In this document: positions 45,954 to 54,101 of the stretch, one piece after another
Layout of the letters: each line of letters begins with the position of its first letter
Numbering within the stretch: position 1 is the first letter of the stretch
The notes under the pieces: generated by a model
The model's input: only the letters and a program-made list of their open reading frames with translations
Database searches by the model: none
Told to the model about the DNA's origin: nothing
Program-made: the position numbers and the translations under genes
Source of the DNA: Pseudoalteromonas sp. UG3-2
Lineage (GTDB): Bacteria > Pseudomonadota > Gammaproteobacteria > Enterobacterales > Alteromonadaceae
Direction of reading: 5' to 3'
Assembly (NCBI RefSeq): GCF_037120705.1
Contig: NZ_JAWLJU010000002.1
Coordinates: forward strand, 1,860,001 to 1,924,000
Length of the DNA stretch: 64,000 nt

Positions 45954-46715
45954 TTAGAAATGCACCTGAACGCCAGCGAACGGACCGGAGACATCTAAAT
46001 CGGTGTTAATGTCATCAATGTCATCGAGCTCAAGCACCATTGAACGGTAACCTGCTTTCACTGCGACATCAATTGCCATATTATCAATGAACTCGTAAGC
46101 AATACCGACTTGGTAGTCTTGGATCTTGCTGTCATCAATGGCCAGCATGCTACCCTCAGCAAAGACACTTAACCCAGTTAACGGTAAACCTACTTCACCG
46201 CGCACATAGCCCAGTGGTACAAAGCCAGAAAAGTCCACAGTTTCTGCACGAGTTGCGCCATTGCTGGTCCCAGTTACCATGATAGAACCATCAAATTGCT
46301 TGAAGTTCAAACCAAAATCAAACGTCAGTAAGTCGTTATCGAACAGCTCGTAGTACAAGGTGTAATCCATGTGCGTTAAATCGGCATTGGTTGTCGCGGT
46401 AGTGCCAACAGTGTATACCTCGCCGCCAAAGTCAAATGACTCGGTTAATAACGTTTGTCCATTTAGTTCCAACTCGGTGTATCTTAACTTCACGTTTGGC
46501 ACTAGGGGGACTGGATGCTCTAGTGCGGCATACACACTGCTAAAGGTATCATCTTCAAAATTGAAGTTTTGCATACTGCCTTTTTCCGAGAAGCTACCTT
46601 CACTTTCGGTATCCCACCCTTCTGCGCCGACATAGAGGCCAAGTACTGTATCCGCTTGCGCAGCAGGGGCGATACACGCCAGTGACAATGCCGCAGCTAA
46701 GAAGTGTTTTTTCAT
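45954..46715 (-). CDS. TIGR04219 family outer-membrane beta-barrel protein
   Basis: This 253-residue protein has a clear signal peptide (KKHFLAAALSLACIAPAAQA). After it come alternating hydrophobic strands and a C-terminal aromatic residue (GVQVHF), typical of an outer-membrane barrel. The ADTVLGLYVGAEGWDTE N-terminus matches the TIGR04219 group as I know it. The function is unknown. It starts four bases after the DUF2333 gene and has AAGGATAATATC upstream, so it is probably the third gene of pcuC-DUF2333-omp. Confidence 0.8.
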   Translation of the reverse strand: MKKHFLAAALSLACIAPAAQADTVLGLYVGAEGWDTESEGSFSEKGSMQNFNFEDDTFSSVYAALEHPVPLVPNVKLRYTELELNGQTLLTESFDFGGEVYTVGTTATTNADLTHMDYTLYYELFDNDLLTFDFGLNFKQFDGSIMVTGTSNGATRAETVDFSGFVPLGYVRGEVGLPLTGLSVFAEGSMLAIDDSKIQDYQVGIAYEFIDNMAIDVAVKAGYRSMVLELDDIDDINTDLDVSGPFAGVQVHF

Positions 46716-46719
46716 GATA

Positions 46720-47706
46720 TTATCCTTGCGCTAAGAGTTCACTAAGTTCAATTAAAGCCGCATTGGCTCGAGAAATATAATTTGCCATCACTAGCGAGTG
46801 GTTGGCAACTAAACCAAAGCCACTGCCGTTGAGCACCATTGGGCTCCAAACCGTTTCTTGAGTGGCTTCGAGCTCTCTGATGATTTGCTGAAGGCTTACC
46901 AGAGCATTCTTTTTCTCTAATACTGGTTTAAAGTCATGCTCCACGGCTTTTAAATAATGCAGCAACGCCCAAGTTGCACCACGTGATTCATAAAATACAT
47001 CATCAATCTGCCACCACGAGGTTTTCACCATATTATGATTGGGTGTTTTGGTCGCCTTTTCAGCGGCACTATCGCCTGCTAGATTGGTATCAAGTCGGTC
47101 TTGGCCAACACTGGCACTTAACCGCTGACTTAAACTGCCCAGACGCTTCTCAGCTTCTTTAAGCCAGGCTCTGAGGTTATCTGCGCGGGCATAAAACTGG
47201 CTATCGCGATTGCTGTTGTCGGCAATTTGCATCAGGTAGGAGCGTAAGTGTTCTTTGCCTTTTTCGTACTCGCCCTCGGCACTGGGCCACATCCAAGCAG
47301 TAGAGCTAATGTTAAACTGCGGCTGCGCCATTTTAAGACTGGGGTGTTCGGTAGACTGCGACTGTGAACGGCTGAAATCTTTACGCATCGACAGCGCCAA
47401 GTCGCGGGTCATTTCCAGTGCGCCAAATTCCCAAGCCGGCATGTTGTCCATCATAACGCTCGGAGGCATCATGTCATTAGATAAATACCCGCCCGGCTTA
47501 TTCAATAATGTGTCTGTCACTGCGATTAAGGTATGCGTTGTGACATAACCCGTCACCATGCTGTTACCGCTGGCTCTGGCATCTTCTTGCGCGGCCGCCA
47601 CCACATCAAATTGCTCTGGCTCCATGCTCCAATACACGGCAATTGCATATCCTAAGATAACGATGGCTAAAATGCCTGAGATAATTTTTCCCGTATGATT
47701 TCCCAT
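46720..47706 (-). CDS. DUF2333 family membrane-anchored protein
   Basis: It has one N-terminal membrane segment (IISGILAIVILGYAIAVYW) followed by about 300 mostly helical periplasmic residues. PGGYLSNDMMPPSVMMDNMPAWEFGAL is the family's hallmark. DUF2333 proteins are widespread in gammaproteobacteria and have no assigned role. The gene lies 21 bases after the copper-chaperone-like gene and four before the barrel gene. An envelope function is therefore likely, but that is inference. Confidence 0.87.
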   Translation of the reverse strand: MGNHTGKIISGILAIVILGYAIAVYWSMEPEQFDVVAAAQEDARASGNSMVTGYVTTHTLIAVTDTLLNKPGGYLSNDMMPPSVMMDNMPAWEFGALEMTRDLALSMRKDFSRSQSQSTEHPSLKMAQPQFNISSTAWMWPSAEGEYEKGKEHLRSYLMQIADNSNRDSQFYARADNLRAWLKEAEKRLGSLSQRLSASVGQDRLDTNLAGDSAAEKATKTPNHNMVKTSWWQIDDVFYESRGATWALLHYLKAVEHDFKPVLEKKNALVSLQQIIRELEATQETVWSPMVLNGSGFGLVANHSLVMANYISRANAALIELSELLAQG

Positions 47707-47727
47707 TTAAAACCTCACTGTAAGCAG

Positions 47728-48255
47728 TTATTCGTGATGCGAGTGATGTGCTGGCTGCTGCTTGCTTTTGTCACCAAACATGTCCCCTAAGGCCACAACT
47801 TCTGCCATGGTGTAAATTCTATCGCCATCAGCAAAATATAGCGTAAGCTTGCGAGACTCACCGACTTTTAGTGGCTCTTGAGGTTCAAAAATCATCAAGT
47901 GATAGCCGCCAGGTTGAAACGTTACCGTTTCACCAGCTGGAAGGGTAAGCTGCTCAACACGTTGCATCCTCATCATGTCTTCTTTGTGTACATGCTCGTG
48001 AATTTCAACCCGCTTGACTCCTTCGAGTGTGGCTTTCACCAACACTTTGTCGCTGCTTGTGGTATTTTCAATCACTAAATACCCCGCTGTAGAAGGCGCA
48101 GCAGGTAAAAAAGCACGTACCGTTGCACTGTGTACGTTCAAAGACTGTGATTGGTGCTGCTGATGTTCATGCTCATGGCCCTGATGTGCCGCGCTGCTAA
48201 AGCCAATAAATGCGGCGGCTACAAAAAATAAGGGGTTGATTACACTTGCTTTCAT
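47728..48255 (-). CDS. PCu(A)C-type periplasmic copper chaperone
   Basis: PCu(A)C proteins deliver Cu(I) to cytochrome c oxidase. The family pattern is visible: a His-Met cluster in EIHEHVHKEDMMRM and a distal HLMIF following PGGY. Both termini add many histidines (AAHQGHEHEHQQHQ and PAHHSHHE), giving extra metal-binding capacity. A signal peptide (VINPLFFVAAAFIGFSSAA) directs export. The start has AAGGAAAGCCAG upstream. It is probably the first gene of a three-gene operon. No oxidase or SCO gene is in the window. Confidence 0.9.
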   Translation of the reverse strand: MKASVINPLFFVAAAFIGFSSAAHQGHEHEHQQHQSQSLNVHSATVRAFLPAAPSTAGYLVIENTTSSDKVLVKATLEGVKRVEIHEHVHKEDMMRMQRVEQLTLPAGETVTFQPGGYHLMIFEPQEPLKVGESRKLTLYFADGDRIYTMAEVVALGDMFGDKSKQQPAHHSHHE

Positions 48256-48335
48256 TCTGGCTTTCCTTGGGATTTGCGATGCTAATAACTATATCACAGA
48301 TCCCCAAATAGGGTGTTTTTTCTCTCCCTACACGC

Positions 48336-48677
48336 TCATGTCGTTTGCCGAGTTGGTTTGTCAATCACCAACCACACCACTAAGGCGAGGGCAATGAATG
48401 GCAGCAAGGCCAAGAGGGAGTTGAGTAGCAGTGCCATTACTAGCCCAATGAGCACAACAAACAATAACCCAATGACTCCAACACTTACCAAGGCTGCCAT
48501 TACCAGCACGGCCACCAGCGCAAATAATAGCGTTAAGATTTCAAAACCAACCCAACCTAAGTTCCCCTCCAAAAGGAAGTCAAAGCGACCCACATCCAAC
48601 CACATAAGTGGGTAAGAGACCCAAGATAAGGCTAACAGCAATAATGCGGCAAAAAATAGACTGGCAATGGTTTTCAT
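48336..48677 (-). CDS. small multi-spanning membrane protein in psp-like operon
   Basis: This 113-residue, very hydrophobic protein has about four membrane segments and a charged C-terminal tail (DKPTRQTT). It matches no family I recognise. I use the ATG at 48675-48677, preceded by AGGAGTAAG. A GTG lies one codon upstream. It follows the PspC-like gene by 22 bases and is likely co-transcribed. PspB or PspG-like roles are conceivable, but the sequence resembles neither closely. Confidence 0.7.
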   Translation of the reverse strand: MKTIASLFFAALLLLALSWVSYPLMWLDVGRFDFLLEGNLGWVGFEILTLLFALVAVLVMAALVSVGVIGLLFVVLIGLVMALLLNSLLALLPFIALALVVWLVIDKPTRQTT

Positions 48678-48699
48678 CACTTACTCCTAGGCACACTGG

Positions 48700-48909
48700 T
48701 TAGCCATGATGTGCCACTTTTGGCATCGCAAACCAAGCGACGCCGTACGCCAATACCACCAGCATTGGAAATTTAAAAAATAACAATACGGTGAGTAGCC
48801 GTGTTAACCATATTGGTAAATCAAAACGGCGTGCCAATTGTGCGCATACGCCACCAATTTTCTTGCTACTGTTCATGTGTGACATGGTCGATTGATATTT
48901 GCTGTTCAT
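48700..48909 (-). CDS. pspC: PspC-domain protein
   Basis: This 69-residue protein is essentially one PspC domain. KKIGGVCAQLARRFDLPIWLTRL is the domain start, and a membrane segment (LLFFKFPMLVVLAYGVAWFAMP) follows. It is shorter than Escherichia PspC (about 119) and lacks the C-terminal cytoplasmic or periplasmic part. The start has AAGGGGATAAAG immediately upstream. It lies 55 bases after pspA. PspC senses envelope stress and recruits PspA to the membrane. A short version may only anchor PspA. Confidence 0.85.
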   Translation of the reverse strand: MNSKYQSTMSHMNSSKKIGGVCAQLARRFDLPIWLTRLLTVLLFFKFPMLVVLAYGVAWFAMPKVAHHG

Positions 48910-48964
48910 CTTTATCCCCTTGTGGAATATCCGTTGCGGAAAAGTCAGTTGGGTGTAATAAAAG

Positions 48965-49621
48965 TTAGCTGGCCATTTTTTGCTTCAACTGCGCTAACTC
49001 GTCTTCTACCTGTTGTTGCTTCTGCTCATCTTCAAAGCGTTGCCACACATCAGGTTGCCCTAAGTCATACGCTTCCACTTCGGACTCTAAACGCGCTACT
49101 TTCTGCTCTAGTTGTTCAAACTTATGCGTGGCCGACTGTACGGCATCACTGTTAAGGGTTTGCTTAATGTTTAATCGTGCTTGACCAGTGGCTTCGCGAC
49201 GCAACATCGCCTTTTCTTTGGCGCGTAGCTGCTGAATTTTGCTTTGTAGCTTATCGGCATCCGCGCGTAGCTTTTCCAATGAAGGCGCTAATTCATCGAT
49301 TTGCTGCTGTGCTACTGTGGCTTTTTGCAATGCTTGTTGCTTTTGCTCAAGCGCAGAGCGCGCTAAGTCTTCACGGCCTTTTTCAAGCGCATGTTCCGCT
49401 TTACTTTGCCACGAGGTAGCTGTTTGGTGTGCTTGGTCGATTTGGCGCTGCAACACTTTTTGCTGACAAATCAATTCAGCAGCGGTACCGCGACAATCAG
49501 AAAGTGCTTCTTCTAAATCACGTACCAGTTGTGTTGCCATTTTTTGTGGATCTTCAGCCTTGTCTAGCAATGCATTGAATTCTGCTTTAATAAGATCTTC
49601 GATTCTGTTGATGAGTGTCAT
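48965..49621 (-). CDS. pspA: phage shock protein A (PspA/IM30 family)
   Basis: This is a 218-residue, almost entirely coiled-coil protein. The N-terminal amphipathic helix LINRIEDLIKAEFNALLDKAEDP is followed by the conserved PQKMATQLVRDLEEAL. PspA oligomers support damaged inner membrane and can restrain PspF. No pspF is adjacent here, unlike in Escherichia. The start has AAAGGAGCC upstream, and a possible sigma-54 promoter lies 33 bases before it. It heads pspA-pspC-membrane protein. Confidence 0.92.
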   Translation of the reverse strand: MTLINRIEDLIKAEFNALLDKAEDPQKMATQLVRDLEEALSDCRGTAAELICQQKVLQRQIDQAHQTATSWQSKAEHALEKGREDLARSALEQKQQALQKATVAQQQIDELAPSLEKLRADADKLQSKIQQLRAKEKAMLRREATGQARLNIKQTLNSDAVQSATHKFEQLEQKVARLESEVEAYDLGQPDVWQRFEDEQKQQQVEDELAQLKQKMAS

Positions 49622-49653
49622 AGTCGGCTCCTTTTATAATGTAATGAATACAT

Positions 49654-49669
49654 TCCAAGAGCCATGCCA
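49654..49669 (-). promoter_or_regulatory. possible sigma-54 promoter of the psp operon
   Basis: The minus strand reads TGGCAT-GGCTC-TTGGA, against a sigma-54 consensus of TGGCAC-N5-TTGCA. The -24 GG is intact, and the -12 GC is GG instead. The spacing is exact. The distance to pspA fits, and psp operons are sigma-54 dependent in enterobacteria. Confidence 0.45.
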
Positions 49670-49745
49670 AAATTAATTTACTCAATTATTCAATGAGTTA
49701 AAGGACTTCTATAAGAAAGAGCAGAGAAAAAGGAAAGGATAAATA

Positions 49746-49776
49746 GTGAAAAAGACGATTAAATCGTCTTTTTCAC
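49746..49776 (-). terminator. terminator of dusA
   Basis: GTGAAAAAGACGAT and ATCGTCTTTTTCAC form a 14-bp perfect stem with a three-base loop. The T run is part of the stem. It lies just after the dusA stop. Confidence 0.85.
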
Positions 49777-49783
49777 ACTCTAA

Positions 49784-50797
49784 TTATTGTTCCGGCACAA
49801 AGGTCAGGGCTTTTTCCATTACCTCGATGCCTGCGCCTTTCTTATGGCCATTTTCCGATAGATGACGACGGAAGCCTCTCGCGCCAGGTTGGTTTTGGAA
49901 AATACCCAACATATGACGGGCAATATGCCAAAAATTAGCGCCCTGTGACATTTGCGCTTCAAAGTAGTCGTACATGCTTCTCACGACCTGATGGCGAGTT
50001 TGGCTAAAGGCTGGCTCACCATACAAGGCTTCATCAACCTGAGACAATAAAAATGGATTACTGTAGGCTTCGCGGCCAATCATCACGCCATCCAAATGCT
50101 CCAGATGGTGCTGGCACTCCGCAATGGTTTTTACACCACCATTAATGCTGATATGCAAGTCTGGGTAATCTTTTTTCAGTTGATACACACGAGGGTAATC
50201 CAGCGGCGGCACCTCACGGTTTTCTTTTGGACTTAAGCCTTGCAACCAAGCTTTGCGCGCGTGAATAATAAAGTCATCACAGCCCACAGTGCGCGACGCT
50301 TCAATTAATGCGGTTAAAAACTCATAAGAATCCTGTTCATCGATGCCAATACGGGTTTTTACCGTTACCGGAATATCCACCTCGGCTTTCATCGCCGCCA
50401 CACACTCTGCCACCAGCTGTGGCTCAGCCATTAAGCACGCACCAAAGCGACCATTTTGCACCCGATCTGACGGGCAACCCACATTCAGGTTCACTTCACT
50501 GTAGCCATACTCACCGGCCCGTTTAGCACATTCAGCCAACGCTTTTGGATCAGAGCCCCCGAGCTGCAATGCCACCGGCAGTTCATGCTCACCAAAAGCA
50601 AGGTAATCACCCTTACCAAAAATAATCGCCCCGGTGGTGATCATTTCGGTGTACAGCACCGCATGCTTGGTGAGCTTACGATGGAAAGTGCGACAGTGGC
50701 GATCCGTCCAATCCAACATCGGTGCTACACTAAAGCGGCGAAAGCCTGAATCGCTTATATTTACTGGCTTAAAGCCTGATTTCACTGAATTTTGCAT
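49784..50797 (-). CDS. dusA: tRNA-dihydrouridine(20/20a) synthase DusA
   Basis: DusA reduces uridines 20 and 20a of tRNA using FMN and NADPH. The diagnostic pieces are [44 protein letters not shown] with the catalytic Cys of [16 protein letters not shown] and [15 protein letters not shown]. At 337 residues it is the usual size. An AGGTACT sequence sits just before the ATG. It is a single-gene unit with its own terminator. Confidence 0.96.
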   Translation of the reverse strand: MQNSVKSGFKPVNISDSGFRRFSVAPMLDWTDRHCRTFHRKLTKHAVLYTEMITTGAIIFGKGDYLAFGEHELPVALQLGGSDPKALAECAKRAGEYGYSEVNLNVGCPSDRVQNGRFGACLMAEPQLVAECVAAMKAEVDIPVTVKTRIGIDEQDSYEFLTALIEASRTVGCDDFIIHARKAWLQGLSPKENREVPPLDYPRVYQLKKDYPDLHISINGGVKTIAECQHHLEHLDGVMIGREAYSNPFLLSQVDEALYGEPAFSQTRHQVVRSMYDYFEAQMSQGANFWHIARHMLGIFQNQPGARGFRRHLSENGHKKGAGIEVMEKALTFVPEQ

Positions 50798-51246
50798 AGT
50801 ACCTCTATTGCTTTGGAACGCCTTGAATTGCAGCCAATTTCACCATCCGGTCCCCCTATAGTCACCCTCGTGGGGTAGGACAGAACAATAACTTATGGGG
50901 ACAAAGGCTGACTGTTCATAGCACCGAAAAATCGAAACTTAACTCTGACGAGTTGCGCTATAAGTTTTATAGTTCGCGAGAAAAGCGAGGGCAAGATTAT
51001 ACACAATGAAAGCAGAATATTCAGCACAAAAGGAAAGAGGCGGCCTCTATACTAAGAATTAGAAAAATGCCTTGTTTGGAGCTTACTTAAAGAGTCCTAC
51101 ATTAGAGTTACTAATAACTATAATGTCTGTGGATGTGCTCAAACTTTCCATTTAGGTGGCTAAGCTAGCAACTCATAACTAACTACAGCAATGATTGAGG
51201 CAGCAAGCAATTGATGGGTGATAGGTGATATTCAACATCACGCCTA
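50798..51246. other. gene-free region upstream of dusA
   Basis: No protein-like frame or RNA gene is evident in these 449 bases. GATAGGTGAT and ATCACGCCTATC near 51212-51238 form an imperfect hairpin just downstream of the small minus-strand frame, without a T tract. Confidence 0.35.
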
Positions 51247-51462
51247 TCATCGCTGGTTGTTATGTTCTTGAGAGTCAGGGTATTGCGTACGCTTGCCTGT
51301 GCTTTTTGTAAGCTGCAGGCAAGTGTTTTGACTCTCTTTCATCAGCGTCTTAATAAGCTTATCAACCGGTTGAGCTTTTACCACCAGCGAGAAGAGGGTT
51401 GAAAATAGCGCGGTGCCTAACCACGCCACAGCAGATAATAGGGCTTTATTGTTCTTGTACAT
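51247..51462 (-). CDS. possible small exported or membrane protein
   Basis: The frame encodes 71 residues from the ATG at 51460-51462: a basic start (MYKNNK), a hydrophobic stretch (ALLSAVAWLGTALFSTLFSLVVKA) and a polar tail. The layout is that of a signal or anchor peptide with a short mature part, and GGAATTATC precedes the start. An upstream ATG gives six or more extra residues. I know no homologue, and the gene could be spurious. Confidence 0.4.
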   Translation of the reverse strand: MYKNNKALLSAVAWLGTALFSTLFSLVVKAQPVDKLIKTLMKESQNTCLQLTKSTGKRTQYPDSQEHNNQR

Positions 51463-51657
51463 GATAATTCCATTGTTCATTGATACTAAGAGGTGGGTTC
51501 TTAGTATCAAGTGTTATGCCAAAATTAAAAAGCATTAATTTTCATGACGTTAAATAAAAATAAAATGTACACAATTGGCTGTAAGTATGCTTGATTGGTG
51601 AGAATCGAGAAAAAGTAGTGCTTTTGACAACGTGAAATATAAGTGCAGAGACATTAA

Positions 51658-51795
51658 CTCGGTTACGCCTTAGAAGGCCTCAATGAAGTAAGTCAACGTC
51701 TGCATACCCTGCAGCGTCAGACCATACCTGCGCTGCAACAAGCCATGAGTGAGGCTGGTAGCCCGTGGACTACTGGCGCACCATTGCCGCAGTAG
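51658..51795 (+). pseudogene. remnant of a larger coding gene (3' end only)
   Basis: An open frame of about 45 codons with strongly protein-like composition ends at TAG 51793-51795. It contains LEGLNEVSQRLHTLQRQTIP, then ALQQAMSEAGSPWTTGAPLPQ. It has no start codon before its middle and follows a stop at 51655-51657. A perfect terminator follows at the normal distance. This is best read as the 3' end of a deleted gene. The parent family is not recognised with certainty. Confidence 0.55.
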
Positions 51796-51823
51796 GCTTC
51801 ATTACTTAAAAATTTCCCCTAAA

Positions 51824-51848
51824 CGGCACCGCAACGGTGCCGTTTTTT
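51824..51848 (+). terminator. terminator downstream of the gene remnant
   Basis: CGGCACCG-CAA-CGGTGCCG is followed by six T. It faces the plus strand, so it must have served the now truncated gene. It ends two bases before the stop codon of the convergent beta-CASP gene. Confidence 0.85.
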
Positions 51849-51849
51849 A

Positions 51850-53253
51850 TTAAAATTCTATCGTCTCACCCAATACGGGAATGTCTGCGGTAATATCATG
51901 CTGCTGTTTTAACTGCTTTGAAAAGCCCGTTAAGGCATCGGGTTCCCCATGCACCAATACCACTTTAGGTGAGGTACTAAAATGGCCTACCCAATCAACC
52001 AATGCGCGCTGTCCAGCATGAGCAGAAAAACCATTTAGGGTTTCAATATTGGCTTTGACAATAATGTCTTCGCCAAACAATTTAATGTGTTGAGTACCAT
52101 CTACCAATATTCGCCCTAAGGTGCCATTGGCCTGATAGCCGACAAAAATAATGGTATTGCGACTATCCCAAATACGGTGCTTAAAGTGGTGGGTAATGCG
52201 GCCTCCGGTACACATGCCACTGCCTGCGATAATGAGTGCGCCCTTACTGATTTTATTGATGGCCATTGAATCTTCGGCATCCACCATCAGGTGCAAGGTG
52301 GAGAGAAAATCCTTTAGTAAGGTTTGCTCCCCAGTGCAAAGTTTTTTTACTCCTTCGCAGTCAAGGGTTGGTAACCACTGGTCGTATACTTTGGTGACTT
52401 CGATGGCCATGGGGCTATCGAGAAAGATTTGCCAATTATCTAACTCACCAGCGTGTTGCAATAAGCCCAAATACAGCAACAGCTCTTGGGTGCGCCCCAC
52501 AGCAAAGGCTGGGATCATCACGTTGCCGCCACGGGAAAAAGCCTCACTAAGAATATCTCTTAGTTGGCTTTGAGTGTCACCTAAAGAGCGATGCTCGCGA
52601 TCGCCATAGGTGCCCTCCACCAGCACAATGTCTGCCTCACTCAAACGTGCAGGATCGTTCATAAGTAGGGTATCGGTATTGCCAAGATCGCCAGAAAACA
52701 CCAATGTCTTTTGTTGCTCACCATCTTGGAATGTCAGTTCAGTGATTGCCGAGCCCAGAATATGGCCAGCATCGTGAAAACGCAGTGTCGCATGCTCAGT
52801 AATGGCAATAGGTTGCTCATAGGGCTGTGGTTTCAGGGAGGCTAATACCTGTAAGACATCGTCTTTACTGTATTGCGGTGCGATTTCCGGCTTGCCCTTG
52901 CGCGCTCGCTTACGGTTTTCTCTGCGTAAGTCATTTTCGTATAAGCTCAATGCATCAAACAGCATAATGGGAAGCAGCTGCGCCGTTGCTGGGGTACAAT
53001 GTATTGGCCCAGTAAAGCCCTCATGAACTAAACAGGATAACCGACCGGAATGATCTAAATGCGCATGGGATAAAATCACCCTATCGATACTGGTGGGATT
53101 AAAAGAAAACTGCTCACGAGAAATTAAATGCTTGGCACGCATGCCTTGATGCATACCACAGTCTAATAGCACATCCCCAAGCTCTGGTGAGCGCACTAGG
53201 TGACACGACCCGGTCACCTCTTGTGCTGCGCCATGAAATGTAATCGTTGCCAT
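51850..53253 (-). CDS. MBL-fold beta-CASP RNA-processing-type metallohydrolase
   Basis: This 467-residue protein belongs to the metallo-beta-lactamase/beta-CASP group related to CPSF-73 and YSH1-like nucleases. Metal ligands are in HAHLDHSG, the DAGHILGS segment, FSGDLGN and the C-terminal SAHAGQ. The beta-CASP insert carries VEGTYGDREH and GSGMCTGGRITHH. It has no KH or C-terminal RNase J domain. Related bacterial proteins are presumed RNA nucleases, but substrates are largely unknown. The start has GAAGGAGAAGTA upstream. It is a monocistronic gene. Confidence 0.9.
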   Translation of the reverse strand: MATITFHGAAQEVTGSCHLVRSPELGDVLLDCGMHQGMRAKHLISREQFSFNPTSIDRVILSHAHLDHSGRLSCLVHEGFTGPIHCTPATAQLLPIMLFDALSLYENDLRRENRKRARKGKPEIAPQYSKDDVLQVLASLKPQPYEQPIAITEHATLRFHDAGHILGSAITELTFQDGEQQKTLVFSGDLGNTDTLLMNDPARLSEADIVLVEGTYGDREHRSLGDTQSQLRDILSEAFSRGGNVMIPAFAVGRTQELLLYLGLLQHAGELDNWQIFLDSPMAIEVTKVYDQWLPTLDCEGVKKLCTGEQTLLKDFLSTLHLMVDAEDSMAINKISKGALIIAGSGMCTGGRITHHFKHRIWDSRNTIIFVGYQANGTLGRILVDGTQHIKLFGEDIIVKANIETLNGFSAHAGQRALVDWVGHFSTSPKVVLVHGEPDALTGFSKQLKQQHDITADIPVLGETIEF

Positions 53254-53402
53254 TACTTCTCCTTCAAGCCCGCGATAACGCGATTTCTTTACTCTGTTAT
53301 TTCAGCTTAGCCGGAAAAATGCTTTTAAACCTGTGCTAAATCAAAAAGCCCGCTTGTTACCACCCCTTTACTCTGCTCTGCAGTGCTGAAAATAATGATA
53401 TA

Positions 53403-53446
53403 TAGGAATAATTCCTAACCCGAACCGTTTCATTTCGCGGTATAAT
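53403..53446 (+). promoter_or_regulatory. activator-type promoter of the first LuxR regulator gene
   Basis: The 15-bp dyad TAGGAAT-A-ATTCCTA (53403-53417) lies 31 bases, centre to edge, upstream of a perfect TATAAT (53441-53446). No recognisable -35 box is present. The dyad centre is at about -43, the class II activator position. The same arrangement recurs upstream of the gene at 55653. Confidence 0.62.
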
Positions 53447-53468
53447 GGCAACATAAAAAGGAGGGGTT

Positions 53469-54101
53469 ATGGAAATTGGTATACTGGAAGACCATCAATT
53501 AGTGCGCGATAGTTTTAAGAAATTACTCGAGTTACAGCCCGGCTGGCGAGTGACCATAGAAGCCTGTGATGTAAACGATGCCCTGCTCGCCGTGAAGTTA
53601 GATCAGCCCGATATTTTTATCTTGGATATTTCACTCAATGAAGGTCAAACTGGGTTAACCTTTTTACGCTACCTGCGCGAGCATTACCCTAAAATCAAAG
53701 TGATCATTGCTTCTATGTATGATCACGACCCTTATGTTAGCAACGCTATGCGCTTAGGGGCCTTGGGCTATGTTTCTAAGCGCTCAGCGTCGGATGCCAT
53801 GATTGATGCGGTTACCATGGTCAGTAAAGGCCAGCGCTACATTAGTAAAGACGTCAGCTTTAACGAACACAGTAATAAAATCGATAAGTTACAGCAACTC
53901 ACCAACCGAGAGCGCCAAGCATTTCCGCTGTTTGCCAAAGGTCTCAATGCCAAACAAGTCGCCCAAGAGTTAGACATCATGCCTAAAACGGCGCACGTCC
54001 ATAAAGCCAACATTTACACCAAGCTTGGAGTAACCGGCTCTTTTGAATTATTAAAAATTGCCATCGAGCTCGGGGCTGTGGAGCTGAATGAACTGGCGTA
54101 A
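53469..54101 (+). CDS. NarL/FixJ-type (LuxR) response regulator, set 1
   Basis: The receiver covers about 1-120, with the acidic pair E7-D8, phosphoacceptor D53 (ILDIS) and the lysine in YVSKRSASDA. A LuxR-type helix-turn-helix follows at about 140-200 (LTNRERQAFPLFAKGLNAKQ, then MPKTAHVHKANIYTKLGV). The ribosome site GGAGGGG is very strong. It overlaps the kinase gene downstream by 14 bases. It is clearly paralogous to the regulator at 55653: both share GLNAKQ and MPKTAHVH-AN. The neighbouring kinase is its likely partner. Confidence 0.93.
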   Translation: MEIGILEDHQLVRDSFKKLLELQPGWRVTIEACDVNDALLAVKLDQPDIFILDISLNEGQTGLTFLRYLREHYPKIKVIIASMYDHDPYVSNAMRLGALGYVSKRSASDAMIDAVTMVSKGQRYISKDVSFNEHSNKIDKLQQLTNRERQAFPLFAKGLNAKQVAQELDIMPKTAHVHKANIYTKLGVTGSFELLKIAIELGAVELNELA

